Below, one piece after another: positions 37,009 through 46,019 of a DNA stretch of 64,000 nt. The position numbers and the translations under genes were made by a program. The stretch comes from Colwellia maritima (lineage in GTDB: Bacteria; Pseudomonadota; Gammaproteobacteria; Enterobacterales; Alteromonadaceae), in contig NZ_JAKKSL010000007.1 of NCBI RefSeq assembly GCF_022669015.1, positions 62,001 through 126,000 of the forward strand, written 5' to 3'. Position 1 is the stretch's first letter; each line of letters opens with the position of its first letter. Under the pieces are notes generated by a model. The model did no database searches. It saw nothing but the letters and a program-made list of their open reading frames with translations, and was not told where the DNA came from.

Positions 37009-38214
37009 CTACAAATTATACATGGGTTGTGAATAGTCGATAGTTTCTATTTTGATGTTTTGCATTTTAAGGAAATTTATGAGTTTTAGTTTATGCTCTG
37101 TGCTTGAGTTGATACAGCCTTGTTGCTCCTTATTGAACAACAAAATGTTATTACCACTAATTCCATGTAGTTGAATATCTTCGAAATATTTTTGTGCTGT
37201 TTTTTCTCCTAACCCTTTAACATTTATTTTCTGCTCTGTTATCTGATGAGTTTCATCCAAGACGAACCATTCTTTTTCGCCCTTGTATTTAAGTAGGCCA
37301 CCAAACCCTTTGTACTCTAATTTTGTTTTTACTTTTCTTCTGATTGATAACAGCTCAGATAGCATCGATTTATAGGCTCGCTGTTTTGCAGCTTCAAAAT
37401 GAAAAGCTGCTGAACCATTCATTTTTCCATTAGAATGATCTATATTGAAGTTTTGATCTACTCTAGTTTCTCTATGACAATGATGGTTATCATTGCACGG
37501 AACACATTGGCCACAACCATCTCTATAATAGGCAGGTTCAATATACCTTTTTTCTGTTTTACTATTTCTTAAAGAAGATTTTGTTTTATAACAATAACTT
37601 CGACTCATCATTTCAGCAACAAAATATTGAAAGTCTTCATCGGGTAAAGAGAATCCATTATGGTTTGCTTTACCTAAAACGTTTCCGTTCTCATCCCAAA
37701 GATATTCACAGGTGGAAACCGCTAAAGCAGAAGAAATATCATATATACCTACAGGATCAAATAGTCGGTCTCCATGTAGGTGTCCATGAAATACAGCTAC
37801 GGCGTTGCTTTTTAACGTTAGTTCAGCTGTCAAAATTGAATCATAATGCCAACTGTAATGTGGTAGGTCTTTAAACCCTGTCGGAGGGTAATGGGATACG
37901 ACAATATCTAGCTGTTGACTGCACATTAGATCACTTAATCCCATACAATATCCTCCAATCCTAATTCCATCTATCTCTACAACTTTGCCATCAAGCATGT
38001 GTGGAAGGTCTTCTTTATATTTAGGGCCTGTATCGTGGTTCCCTTGTACGGCAAAAACTTTAGTACCGTTTCTTATAACACTTTCAAATATGATTGGGAT
38101 TCGTTGTTTAAGTTCATTGTCTCCTAAGAGGATTACAGCAGATGGTTGAAAAATATCACAAGCTTCTATTATGCCCTTTGCTTGGCCGTGAGGATCAAAA
38201 GCAAAAATAATCAT
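37009..38214 (-). CDS. Calcineurin-like metallophosphoesterase
   Basis: A 401-residue protein. MIIFAFDPHGQAKGII supplies the D-x-H pair, ILLGDNEL the GD, VQGNHDTGP the GNHD, VVSHYPPTG and AVFHGHLHGDR the GHxH, so the binuclear metal site is complete. A second part (residues 200-400) has a Cys/His cluster (DGCGQCVPCNDNHHCH) and an HhH-like GLGEKTAQKYFEDI. The extension suggests nucleic-acid contact. It sits between the defence-like operon and the replication gene; substrate unknown. Confidence 0.75.
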   Translation of the reverse strand: MIIFAFDPHGQAKGIIEACDIFQPSAVILLGDNELKQRIPIIFESVIRNGTKVFAVQGNHDTGPKYKEDLPHMLDGKVVEIDGIRIGGYCMGLSDLMCSQQLDIVVSHYPPTGFKDLPHYSWHYDSILTAELTLKSNAVAVFHGHLHGDRLFDPVGIYDISSALAVSTCEYLWDENGNVLGKANHNGFSLPDEDFQYFVAEMMSRSYCYKTKSSLRNSKTEKRYIEPAYYRDGCGQCVPCNDNHHCHRETRVDQNFNIDHSNGKMNGSAAFHFEAAKQRAYKSMLSELLSIRRKVKTKLEYKGFGGLLKYKGEKEWFVLDETHQITEQKINVKGLGEKTAQKYFEDIQLHGISGNNILLFNKEQQGCINSSTEHKLKLINFLKMQNIKIETIDYSQPMYNL

Positions 38215-38256
38215 GATTTAAATATATTTTTTTTCATTATGTAAGTTTCTCAAGCG

Positions 38257-38343
38257 CTATGTTTTCAGATAGGAATATAAAGTCTGACGGCTGATGTCGT
38301 ATTCCCTCGCTAAAGCTGTTAATGCTACTACAATGTTTTTCAT
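38257..38343 (-). pseudogene. C-terminal remnant of a serine resolvase
   Basis: Minus strand reads LTALAREYDISRQTLYSYLK and stops at 38257, which is the helix-turn-helix end of Tn3-type resolvases. Only 28 codons remain; no catalytic domain is present. It marks another lost Tn3-family element. Confidence 0.65.
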
Positions 38344-38394
38344 CTACAAATACCTTAAAAGTGATTGGTTTTTAGTATCTACGAATAATTGGGC

Positions 38395-39569
38395 TTATTC
38401 TGAACCCAGTAAATAACCATATTGATTAGCGATAATTTCCTCTTTGCTATACCGGATCAATAACTCTTCAATCTTTCCATCGTTAACAAGGTCTTTCATT
38501 TTTTCATAAACGACCTCACTGAAAACAACCTCGCCAGGCGAGGCAAGATGGTGATGTGAAAAAGGCTTTGTATAAACCTTATTCCTTATTTGATTACTAA
38601 TTGAATTCATTAAATATTTAAAATCAAACTCAACCGATTGTTTAGCTTGAGCATTAACTAAATCAGATATAATCCATTCAGTCATTTCTTTTTTGTTTAA
38701 TTTGTTTTTTAAGAATTTATTACAATGTTCAAGTGTAGTTTCAATGTATTTTGATTGAATAAGACTTGGGGTTCTATCGACAATGAGCTCATTCAAATTC
38801 AATATTTGAATGTCATTCTTTTTATATTTTTTATGAGTGATAATCTCAAACTCAATGTCTTCCGCACCTTTTTTCTTTTTATATTTTACTTCAATATCAA
38901 ACTCTTTATGGTTATTAATGTCTGTTACTGCTTTTTTTAGCACCTTTGCATTAAAATGTTTCCACTCAGGATAAACCCCTTCATTAAAAAAACCTAGCTG
39001 CTTTCTTAATGAGTCAAATGTTAGTGTAATTTTTTTCTAAACGCATAACTTTTAAAAATCTCATACAATCTAACAGTATTACCAGAATTGAATTGCGAAA
39101 TCATTTTAAGATCCAAAAGACAATAAGACTCGATAGGTACCATTTCTTCATATACTTCACTCGGCACTCTCACATACATGTTGTCTTTATCTGTACTTGG
39201 ATCAAACTTCAACCTTGGAAACATCGAGATAAAATCAAACCCATGTTGCCCATCTTCATCAATCGTCTTTAAATTAATTTGTTTTTTAGATAAGCCTTCG
39301 GCAGCATTCATTAAATCACGGTTCTTTTGGTTTAACTTGAAAAGTTTTTGATCGAGCTTTTCAACGGGCAGAGTTAAATAGATGCTTTCAGATGAAAATG
39401 TTTTGATGTTCTGATCGGATACAGACATATAAAAATCTTTAATGACATTGTATATCTCAATAAACAAATAGCGTTCTAATTTAGTCCGGCTTTGACCATA
39501 TTCTCCTAGACTGAATTGACGATTAATAGCCCTTAGTTCCCTTTCGTTTTTTTGCTCTATTAATTCCAT
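38395..39569 (-). CDS. repB: Plasmid replication initiator (Rep_3/RepB family), one frameshift
   Basis: The likely start is ATG 39569 (MELIEQKNERELRAINRQFS); the longer frame up to 39818 reads through iterons and is rejected. The first winged-helix domain contains LFIEIYNVIKDFYMSV and the motif NRDLMNAAEGLSKKQINLKT. Within A7 (39030-39036) the frame shifts; the continuation KITLTFDSLRKQLGFFNEGV and YPEWKHFNAKVLKKAVTDIN is the second winged helix of Rep_3 initiators. Total about 390 residues. It binds the adjacent iterons to start replication. Confidence 0.85.
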
Positions 39570-39619
39570 CACGTTAACATTTTTTATATTTGTCAAACCA
39601 TTACCTACCAATACTTTAC

Positions 39620-40815
39620 AATTGATTAAAAGTTTCGCTACAAAAAGTTCGACAAAGTTTCTACCTTTAAGAACCATGCAACCCATTAAAAGCAACATTA
39701 CAATGGCTTTCGACAAAGCTTCTACTTTTGAGCGTCGCCAATCCCCTTTAGAACCACTACTTAAAACACTCTCGACAAAGTTTCTACTTTTGAGTGTCCC
39801 CAGTCCCTTTAGAACCACTACTTAAAACACTCTCGACAAAGCTTCTACTTTTGAGTGTTCCCAGTCCCTTTAGAACCACCACTTAAAACACTCTCGACAA
39901 AGTTTCTACTTTTGAGTGTTCCCAGTCCCTTTAGAACCACCACTTAAAACACTCTCGACAAAGTTTCTACTTTTGAGTGTCGCCAACCCCTTTAGACACG
40001 CCACTTAAAACACTCTCGACAAAGCTTCTACTTTTGAGCGTCGCCAATCCCCTTTAGAACCACTACTTAAAACACTCTCGACAAAGTTTCTACTTTTGAG
40101 TGTCCCCAGTCCCTTTAGAACCACTACTTAAAACACTCTCGACAAAGCTTCTACTTTTGAGTGTTCCCAGTCCCTTTAGAACCACCACTTAAAACACTCT
40201 CGACAAAGTTTCTACTTTTGAGTGTTCCCAGTCCCTTTAGAACCACCACTTAAAACACTCTCGACAAAGTTTCTACTTTTGAGTGTCGCCAACCCCTTTA
40301 GACACGCCACTTAAAACACTCTCGACAAAGCTTCTACTTTTGAATGTTCCCAGTCCCTTTAGAACCACCACTTAAAACACTCTCGACAAAGTTTCTACTT
40401 TTGAGTGTTCACAGTCCCTTTAGAACCACCACTTAAAACACTCTCGACAAAGTTTCTACTTTTGAGTGTTTCAATTCCCTTTAGAACAACTACTTAAAAG
40501 GCTTTCGACAAAGCTTCTACTTTTGAGTGTCGCCAACCCCTTTAGAACTGCTTGTTAAAACACTTTCGACAAAGTTTCTACTTTTGAAATACTATTTGTC
40601 CATCAATTCAAGAATGATGTAGTGTATCTGTTTAACAAAATTATAATTAGGTGTTTTGGTTTACTTAAAAGTTATCCACAAGCAAAAAACAAGCTTTCGA
40701 CAAACCTTCTACCTACATTACACCTTTTTCGACAAAGCTTCTACCTTAAAATGATTATTTTCGACAAAGTTTCTACTTTTGATTTTTGTTTTCGACAAAC
40801 CATCTACCTTAATGG
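39620..40815 (+). repeat. Iteron array (about 20 copies of CGACAAAGTTTCTACTTTTG)
   Basis: The core CGACAAAG(T/C)TTCTAC(T/C)TTTGA recurs about every 61-62 bases, for example at 39650, 39711, 39773, 39834, 39895, 39956, 40017 and 40079, to about 40570; four more cores occur more tightly at 40697-40810. A five-unit block (about 306 bases from 39711) is repeated from 40017. Between cores runs a conserved spacer (CCCAGTCCCTTTAGAACCA). These are the Rep binding sites of the origin. Confidence 0.9.
40672..40680 (+). promoter_or_regulatory. DnaA box in the origin
   Basis: TTATCCACA, a perfect DnaA box, lies between the main iteron array and the four compact iterons. Confidence 0.85.
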
Positions 40816-40918
40816 TTGTAATCTATTGTTTTAACTGACTTATTATTGCTCCTTATATATCCTTATTAAATACTCTTATATATAACCTTAATAAGAATAT
40901 TTGGGATACTCTTATTTT
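40816..40918. other. AT-rich segment of the origin
   Basis: The stretch after the last iteron is almost wholly A and T, with repeated CTTATATAT and ACTCTTAT words. It is the probable unwinding element of oriV, next to the small gene at 40919. Confidence 0.6.
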
Positions 40919-41233
40919 TTAATTCAAAGTTACATACGGTAATATTTTCATATCCAATAAAAATTTTGCTTCTCCAAAACGTAAGCGTTTATAAGCAAAC
41001 CAAACTATAGCATTTTCAATTTTAAGCCTTTTTCCATAAGAAGTATCAATGATAACACCACTTTTAGCAAACTCAGGATGAGCAAACGATAACGCTTTCA
41101 ATGTTAACTCTGTATCACCGAGTTCATCTAACAAACAAAGATAACGCTCTTGCCATTCATATTTATCATATTCAGCTACAACCGTAAGAATCGCATATAT
41201 TTTGCCACGTTTAATTTCTGATTCCTTTGACAT
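40919..41233 (-). CDS. Hypothetical protein next to oriV (104 aa)
   Basis: ATG 41233, soluble; starts MSKESEIKRGKIYAILTVVA and has EYDKYEWQERYLCLLDELGD. Last of three same-strand small genes between the recombinase and the origin; the preceding gene ends 10 bases before. No motif recognised. Confidence 0.55.
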   Translation of the reverse strand: MSKESEIKRGKIYAILTVVAEYDKYEWQERYLCLLDELGDTELTLKALSFAHPEFAKSGVIIDTSYGKRLKIENAIVWFAYKRLRFGEAKFLLDMKILPYVTLN

Positions 41234-41243
41234 AATTTAACCT

Positions 41244-41471
41244 CTAATCTTTTTTAGCTTTACGAATGATGAGTAACAAACGCTTGAAGTAAATTTTGGT
41301 GAAAACAATGACTGTAGACAGAAAAAAAACAGCAATGTTTGGGTGTCCAAAAGCAGACCAAAAACGAAGTGCTATCTCGATTGATCCAAATATATAAATG
41401 CCGCCGAACCCGACAGCGGCCATTGGCTCATTTGCGATATATTTAATTAAAATATTCAACATAAACCTCAT
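41244..41471 (-). CDS. Small membrane protein (75 aa)
   Basis: ATG 41471. Two hydrophobic segments (AAVGFGGIYIFGSIEIAL and IAVFFLSTVIVFTKIYF) and a basic C terminus (RKAKKD). It starts 2 bases after the gene upstream. Not recognised; could be a plasmid exclusion or copy-control accessory but nothing shows that. Confidence 0.55.
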   Translation of the reverse strand: MRFMLNILIKYIANEPMAAVGFGGIYIFGSIEIALRFWSAFGHPNIAVFFLSTVIVFTKIYFKRLLLIIRKAKKD

Positions 41472-41473
41472 GA

Positions 41474-41710
41474 TTAAACTTCTTTAGTGTATTGATAACC
41501 TGAAATGCCGGGTGTTCTAACGCGTTTATAACCAGAATTATTCGCTAATAATTCACACGCAGAACGAATTTTTTGCTGTACCGATTTAGAATCACCCAAA
41601 GCGCCACTATTTATAGCTCCACGAATAAGTGTTGATGGTTTAATTGGTGTCTCGGCATTATCAAGAACAGTTCTTACAAAATTAATATATGAAAAATTAT
41701 TACGAGCCAT
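41474..41710 (-). CDS. Small winged-HTH-like protein (78 aa)
   Basis: ATG 41710 after AGGAGATACC. Starts MARNNFSYINFVRTVLDNAE and continues TPIKPSTLIRGAINSG, then QQKIRSACELLANNS and YKRVRTPGISGYQYT, a pattern close to a HARE/wHTH domain (helix, helix, wing). Probably a DNA-binding regulator of this three-gene cluster. Inference by fold pattern only. Confidence 0.5.
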   Translation of the reverse strand: MARNNFSYINFVRTVLDNAETPIKPSTLIRGAINSGALGDSKSVQQKIRSACELLANNSGYKRVRTPGISGYQYTKEV

Positions 41711-41927
41711 GTTGGTATCTCCTATTTAAAGAGATGTTAGTGTATTACAGGAAAATTGATGGGCAATAAAGCGGTAGTTGAAATAAAACTATTTTATTAA
41801 TAGTACAATGTCAGTAAGTGACATTGAGTACATGTTTATCAATACTTAGGGAAAACCTTTTGAAATCAAGGTGTCGCGTGGTAATATCAAAAATAGTCAT
41901 TTACTTACAGAGTAGAGGAGATCCAAA

Positions 41928-42909
41928 GTGTTAGTTGTACAAAATGAACATGTACAAAATAATATTACAGTTATTAATTCAAATCATTCTGATATTGAAC
42001 CCTCCGGCGCCTACTTAATGACGTTAGGTGTAAATAGCCGTCGAACGGTAGCTTCTGTATTAAGCACTATTGCTAAGATGTACAACAAAACCCGACATAC
42101 TATGAACTGGTTGTCTATTGGATACAATGACATCAGTTTTATAAAAGAATCTCTTGTTAAAAAAAATCTTGAAGCCAGGACTGTTAACGCTTATTTGTGC
42201 GCTGTTAAAGGCGTACTTCGTACAGCATGGGCTAATGATTTAATCAGTAAAGATCAGCTTGATCGTATTTTATCTTTTAAAGGAGTTAAGGGTAGTTCAG
42301 TAAGAAAAGACAGCCGGATAGAACATGATTATATTGCATCGTTAATTTCATCAATTGATACTGTACACCCTTGGTCTGAACGTGGTGCCAAAACAAAATC
42401 TATTCGAGATGCGGCTATGGTAGTGACTATGGCATATCTTGGTTTACGTCGTTCGGAAGTTGTATCTATTACAATGGATAAATATGATCGAGAATCAGGT
42501 GTGATCATGATAACCGGCAAGGGGAATCGTCAACGTCGTGTTTTCCTAACAGGGGGTGTCGCAAGGCGTGTTAATTTGTGGATTGATGAAATTCGCACAG
42601 ATGCCCCAGGGTATCTTTTTTGTCCATTAAAACGTTATGGTAAATTGTCGAACCCAGATACTCAAATGACTTCTCAAGCAGTATATGACATGCTTAATGC
42701 TAGGATAGAAGATCTTTGGATTAACAAAAATAAGCCCACACAAACTCAGGCATTATTTTGCAACTACAGCGCTTGAAGATGGGGCTAGTATCGTAACAGT
42801 TAGGGATTTACTAGGACATTCGAGTGTAGTGACAACTGAGATTTACATCGCAAAATCGTTAAATGAAGAAAGGACAGCAGCCAGTAGTGTTTCGGCTCGC
42901 TGTATTTAA
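41928..42909 (+). CDS. Tyrosine recombinase, one frameshift
   Basis: GTG start at 41928 after GAGGAGATCCAAA. A SAM-like N-terminal domain (AYLMTLGVNSRRTVASVLST, ARTVNAYLCAVKGVLRTAW) leads to the catalytic Arg in YLGLRRSEVVSITM and Lys in GKGNRQRRVFL. At A5 (42726-42730) one A too many breaks the frame; removing it gives ISPHKLRHYFATTALEDGAS (HxxR) and LLGHSSVVTTEIYI (catalytic Tyr), ending at 42907-42909. About 326 residues. A recombinase beside oriV usually resolves plasmid multimers or moves cassettes. Confidence 0.85.
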
Positions 42910-42997
42910 TTTTTCACTTTACTTTACTGACTATTAGACGGTTGCGAGTTTTATGATTAGCGGCAATTATAAAACTTTCAATGCTCTAACTAAAAGC

Positions 42998-43031
42998 AAT
43001 GACTTCAAAGTGCGCATTGTTGACATTAGCA
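42998..43031 (-). repeat. Dispersed 34-bp repeat, copy 2 (inverted)
   Basis: Reverse complement starts TGCTAATGTCAACAATGCGC and matches 31626-31659 at 32 of 34 bases. It lies in the 400-base gap (42910-43317) between the recombinase and a lipoprotein gene, in which nothing else is supported. Confidence 0.55.
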
Positions 43032-43317
43032 TGTAAATTTTTTCCATATAATTTCTAATGAGTTGTTCGAGTGATATTACTGAGAAGTCCTAGTGATAAT
43101 TAGAAAAACCTCCATATTGCATCTTCGTTTCTTATTCTAGCTAATTATATTTTCCCTGTTAACAGGGTGTGGTGATTACAATTGATTACAACTCTGTGTT
43201 TTAATTTCTGTATTATTTATTTGATTAGGGGTTAACAGTTGCTTTTCTCTCCTTCGTCGCTTATTTTAACTAACTATTTTTTGCCTCTTAATAGGCTATA
43301 TACAAGGAGTGTACATC

Positions 43318-43779
43318 ATGAAAAGGTTACTAATTCTCGTTCCATTCATTTTTCAAATTCAAGGCTGCAATGATGCAAATGCAACATCACCTGTTCCGGC
43401 ATCTGAGTATGAAATATTGCATGAAGCGCATTACAATGAATATGCAAATTCTACAAACAAAAGCTTTCTTGTTATAAAAAGCCAAACCGATTATGAATAT
43501 GAGCTACTTAAAAGAACAAGTGAAGCGATAAAAACAGTAAACTTTGAGGAAGAAACCATTGTATTAATTGATATGGGTATTAGAAATTCTGGTGGTCATA
43601 CTATTGATATCCAATCTTTTACGGAAGAAAACGATTATATTAGAGCTAAAGTTATTTTAACTTTACCTGGAGGTAACTGTAGTACAACACAAGCCATTAC
43701 AAACCCTTTTAAACTGATTAAGTTAAAAACAACCAAAGATGTATTAGTAACTGAAGAGTTAAGAGTTAAGAGTTGCTAG
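43318..43779 (+). CDS. Lipoprotein with PrcB-like C-terminal domain
   Basis: ATG 43318 behind ACAAGGAG; the upstream GTG at 43309 is rejected. MKRLLILVPFIFQIQGC is a lipoprotein signal with lipobox IQGC. The domain after residue 80 reads IVLIDMGIRNSGGHTIDIQS, then PGGNCSTTQAITNPFKLIKL, the pattern of PrcB C-terminal domains (protease complex partners). Full length about 153 residues. Envelope-located; partner not seen nearby. Confidence 0.7.
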   Translation: MKRLLILVPFIFQIQGCNDANATSPVPASEYEILHEAHYNEYANSTNKSFLVIKSQTDYEYELLKRTSEAIKTVNFEEETIVLIDMGIRNSGGHTIDIQSFTEENDYIRAKVILTLPGGNCSTTQAITNPFKLIKLKTTKDVLVTEELRVKSC

Positions 43780-44226
43780 TATGTATATCAAGCTAATAAA
43801 TAAGAACAATAAACAGTTTTCGGTTTTCGTTCCTCAACTTTTAGTAAACAATTTTTGCCCGTTTTTATTAGGGCGTTATCGATACAAAATATAATCCAAC
43901 CTGTCCAATAGTTGTAATAGCTAATGACCGTTTTGTGGCAAAAGTGACAGTTAAACCAAATCCCTCAAACGACTTAGTTTTTTAGCACTAATAAATATTG
44001 GTGCTAATGTTCCCTTGGTGCGCTTAGCGGAAGTTAGCGATCGGTTGTTCGTTAGAACATAGTTGGTGACTCAGCCTTGTTTTATTTTCTTTACTTTAAT
44101 TATATGAAAGGAAGTAAGTGCTTAATGATAATTAGATAAGTTAATATTCTTGCGCAAAAGTACAAAATATTACATTATGCTTATATCCAAAAGGATAATA
44201 TATTTTTAAAATTAAAAGGGATAAAA
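43780..44226. other. Intergenic region with a shared repeat
   Basis: No gene supported. GGGCGTTATCGATACAAAAT at 43871 is repeated as GGGCGTTACCGATACAAAA at 44706, each in the gap after a small secreted-protein gene. CCTTTTTT-like hairpins are not convincing. A ribosome binding site AAAAGGGATAAAA precedes the next gene. Confidence 0.4.
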
Positions 44227-44484
44227 ATGAAAAAAGCATTAATTGGGTTAGTCGCGATTATTTTGTTAACAAGTCAAGCATCAGCGCATAGCGGTAGAAC
44301 GGATAAAAATGGCGGTCATAATTGTAGTAAAAAGTCTATTGAAAAAGGCTTATGTACTGAATATCACTATCATAATGGCCAACCTTTCGCGAACAATGCT
44401 AAAGGTCATGAAGATCACAAAAAACATAGTCATGATCACAAGCATGAAGAGAAACCTAAACCTGTTGTTAGTGCTAAGGCATAA
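44227..44484 (+). CDS. Secreted YHYH/His-rich protein (85 aa)
   Basis: Signal peptide MKKALIGLVAIILLTSQASA, then HSGRTDKNGGHNCSKKS and GLCTEYHYHNGQPF, the HSGGTDKxGGH..YHYH pattern of a small secreted domain, and a His-rich tail (HEDHKKHSHDHKHEE). Likely binds a divalent metal in the periplasm; the exact role is unknown. About 85 residues, complete. Confidence 0.75.
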   Translation: MKKALIGLVAIILLTSQASAHSGRTDKNGGHNCSKKSIEKGLCTEYHYHNGQPFANNAKGHEDHKKHSHDHKHEEKPKPVVSAKA

Positions 44485-44799
44485 TTGATAAAGAGCTAAT
44501 TAGCCCTTTATTAAAAAAAGCTAATACTTCTTTGCTTATTAAACCTATCAACAGCAGTTGAATTATCAATGATTAATAACTTAGTTCATTACCTTTGCCA
44601 CAGCACCTTGAACGTTTAATAATTGGCTCTGGTAGCTGTAGTAATACGGCTATCTCGGTTTCGCTACGCGACATCATTTTAGCAAAAAATCATCACTTCT
44701 TAACTGGGCGTTACCGATACAAAAAATAATTCGAATTCAGTTTTAGTCCGTTAGTGCTAATGTCAGCAATGTGGCAATAGCGCCCAAAATCCCCAATAA
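44485..44799. other. Intergenic region with two repeated words
   Basis: Contains the GGGCGTTACCGATACAAAA copy (44706) and TGCTAATGTCAGCAAT (44755-44770), the core of the dispersed 34-bp repeat. No gene seen. Confidence 0.4.
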
Positions 44800-45147
44800 T
44801 TAATGTGTTGAAGTAATAGAATCAATGATATTGAATGAATGGGTAAAGCTGCTTGAGTCATTCCCTTCAGCGTACCCGATGTGAACTGTTTGATAAAGTG
44901 CCAGGTCTTCACACTGGCCATGAGTTAAATTAACATTCATTATACGGGTGTGACTTGTGATTTTTCCTTTGATTAAGTGACTATCCGTTGTTCTAAACGA
45001 AATACTCGTTTTTCCTTGTTTTTTTAACTGTACGCAATTAGGCGTTTCAATAATAATACCTTGTGTATAAATACTACCTGAAATCCTATCAGCAAAAGCA
45101 CTGGTGCATAAACATATAGAAAGTAAAATCACACACCGTTTAATCAT
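44800..45147 (-). CDS. Secreted hypothetical protein (115 aa)
   Basis: MIKRCVILLSICLCTSAFA is a signal peptide; the mature part is beta-rich with two cysteines (ETPNCVQL and THGQCEDLA), probably a disulphide. Starts 2 bases after the OmpA-like gene stop on the same strand, so co-transcribed. Family not recognised. Confidence 0.55.
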   Translation of the reverse strand: MIKRCVILLSICLCTSAFADRISGSIYTQGIIIETPNCVQLKKQGKTSISFRTTDSHLIKGKITSHTRIMNVNLTHGQCEDLALYQTVHIGYAEGNDSSSFTHSFNIIDSITSTH

Positions 45148-45149
45148 TG

Positions 45150-45608
45150 TTAGTATGCCAAAATAACACTTCGAGATGGAATATAAAGACTACGTGCTTC
45201 GCCTGCTGAGGTTACGACTAATTGTGCGGGTTCGACACCAAGCTCTACAAGTAATTGTGCTATATTTTTAGCGCGTTTTTCACCTAACCTATGATTATAA
45301 CCTTTTCCACCACTACTATCAGCCGAGCCTTGCACAGATACTTTTTTGTTTGGGTTACTGATCAGGTAATTCGCATGGGGCTGTATATTGTTTTTTGCAT
45401 CTTCAGGTAATTTACTGGAATTGAATTCAAACACAAAAATATGTTTGACGCGCTCTTTGTTACGTTCAATCACTTTGTAGGGGGATGGTTTAGGGACTGG
45501 GTGAGTGTAGGGCTGCTTTTCAGCCACAACATCATCATCTGAAAATGTAGAGCAACCGGTAAAAAGCAACGTTGAGGCTGCAACCAATAATATTTTCGTA
45601 TTCATCAA
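45150..45608 (-). CDS. OmpA-like peptidoglycan-binding lipoprotein
   Basis: MMNTKILLVAASTLLFTGC is a lipoprotein signal (LFTGC). The C-terminal OmpA domain has FVFEFNSSKLPEDAKNNIQP, VSVQGSADSSGGKGYNHRLG and EKRAKNIAQLLVELGVE, with the usual residues for diaminopimelate binding. 152 residues. F-type and other transfer regions often carry such proteins, but here the neighbour is an unknown secreted protein. Confidence 0.8.
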   Translation of the reverse strand: MMNTKILLVAASTLLFTGCSTFSDDDVVAEKQPYTHPVPKPSPYKVIERNKERVKHIFVFEFNSSKLPEDAKNNIQPHANYLISNPNKKVSVQGSADSSGGKGYNHRLGEKRAKNIAQLLVELGVEPAQLVVTSAGEARSLYIPSRSVILAY

Positions 45609-46019
45609 GTATTTCCTTTCGAGTATAGTTGTTTAGATCATACGACAAGTGCAAGAGTAGGAGGTTTATCAGAAGAGGGTAATTTGCTTGCCTAATAAAT
45701 CTAAGGCTAATAAAGCGGTGATACTATGAGGCTCATTTACAATGTCACCAAACAACATTATAAGTATATCATACCTAAATAACATAAGAGTAAGAGCACC
45801 CAGTCCTGTTAACTTTATACCTCATAACCCTAAAAAACTGTTTTTTTTCTCGATTATACTCCTTATGATGGGGCGGCATAAGTCAGAAAAAAAGTAGAAA
45901 AAAAAAGAAGAAAAAAGAAATCGTTCATAAGGCAGCAGAGTGTGGGGGATCGGTTTTTTATATATCCTTTAACAGGTATGATATACTTATATCGTCACTG
46001 ACTGACAATAAAAGGAATA
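45609..46019. other. Promoter region upstream of tus
   Basis: 410 bases with no gene. Near the right end GGTATGATATACTTATATCG (about 45975) contains TATACT 40 bases before the tus start, a good -10 candidate with AAAGGAATA as ribosome binding site. A purine run AAAAAAAAGAAGAAAAAAGA lies at about 45897-45918. Confidence 0.4.

Noticed and set aside
39570..39818. Longer N terminus of the Rep protein starting at 39818
   Set aside because: It would be encoded by the iterons, with repeated residues unlike any Rep_3 protein; ATG 39569 fits the family.
39620..40580. CRISPR array (regular repeats with about 40-base intervals)
   Set aside because: The intervals are themselves nearly identical, not unique spacers, and the array abuts a Rep gene and DnaA box; these are iterons.
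43860..44800. Integron cassettes with attC sites
   Set aside because: GCGTTA-like words occur but no paired core sites or integron integrase were found; the recombinase at 41.9 kb lacks the extra integron-type motif as far as seen.
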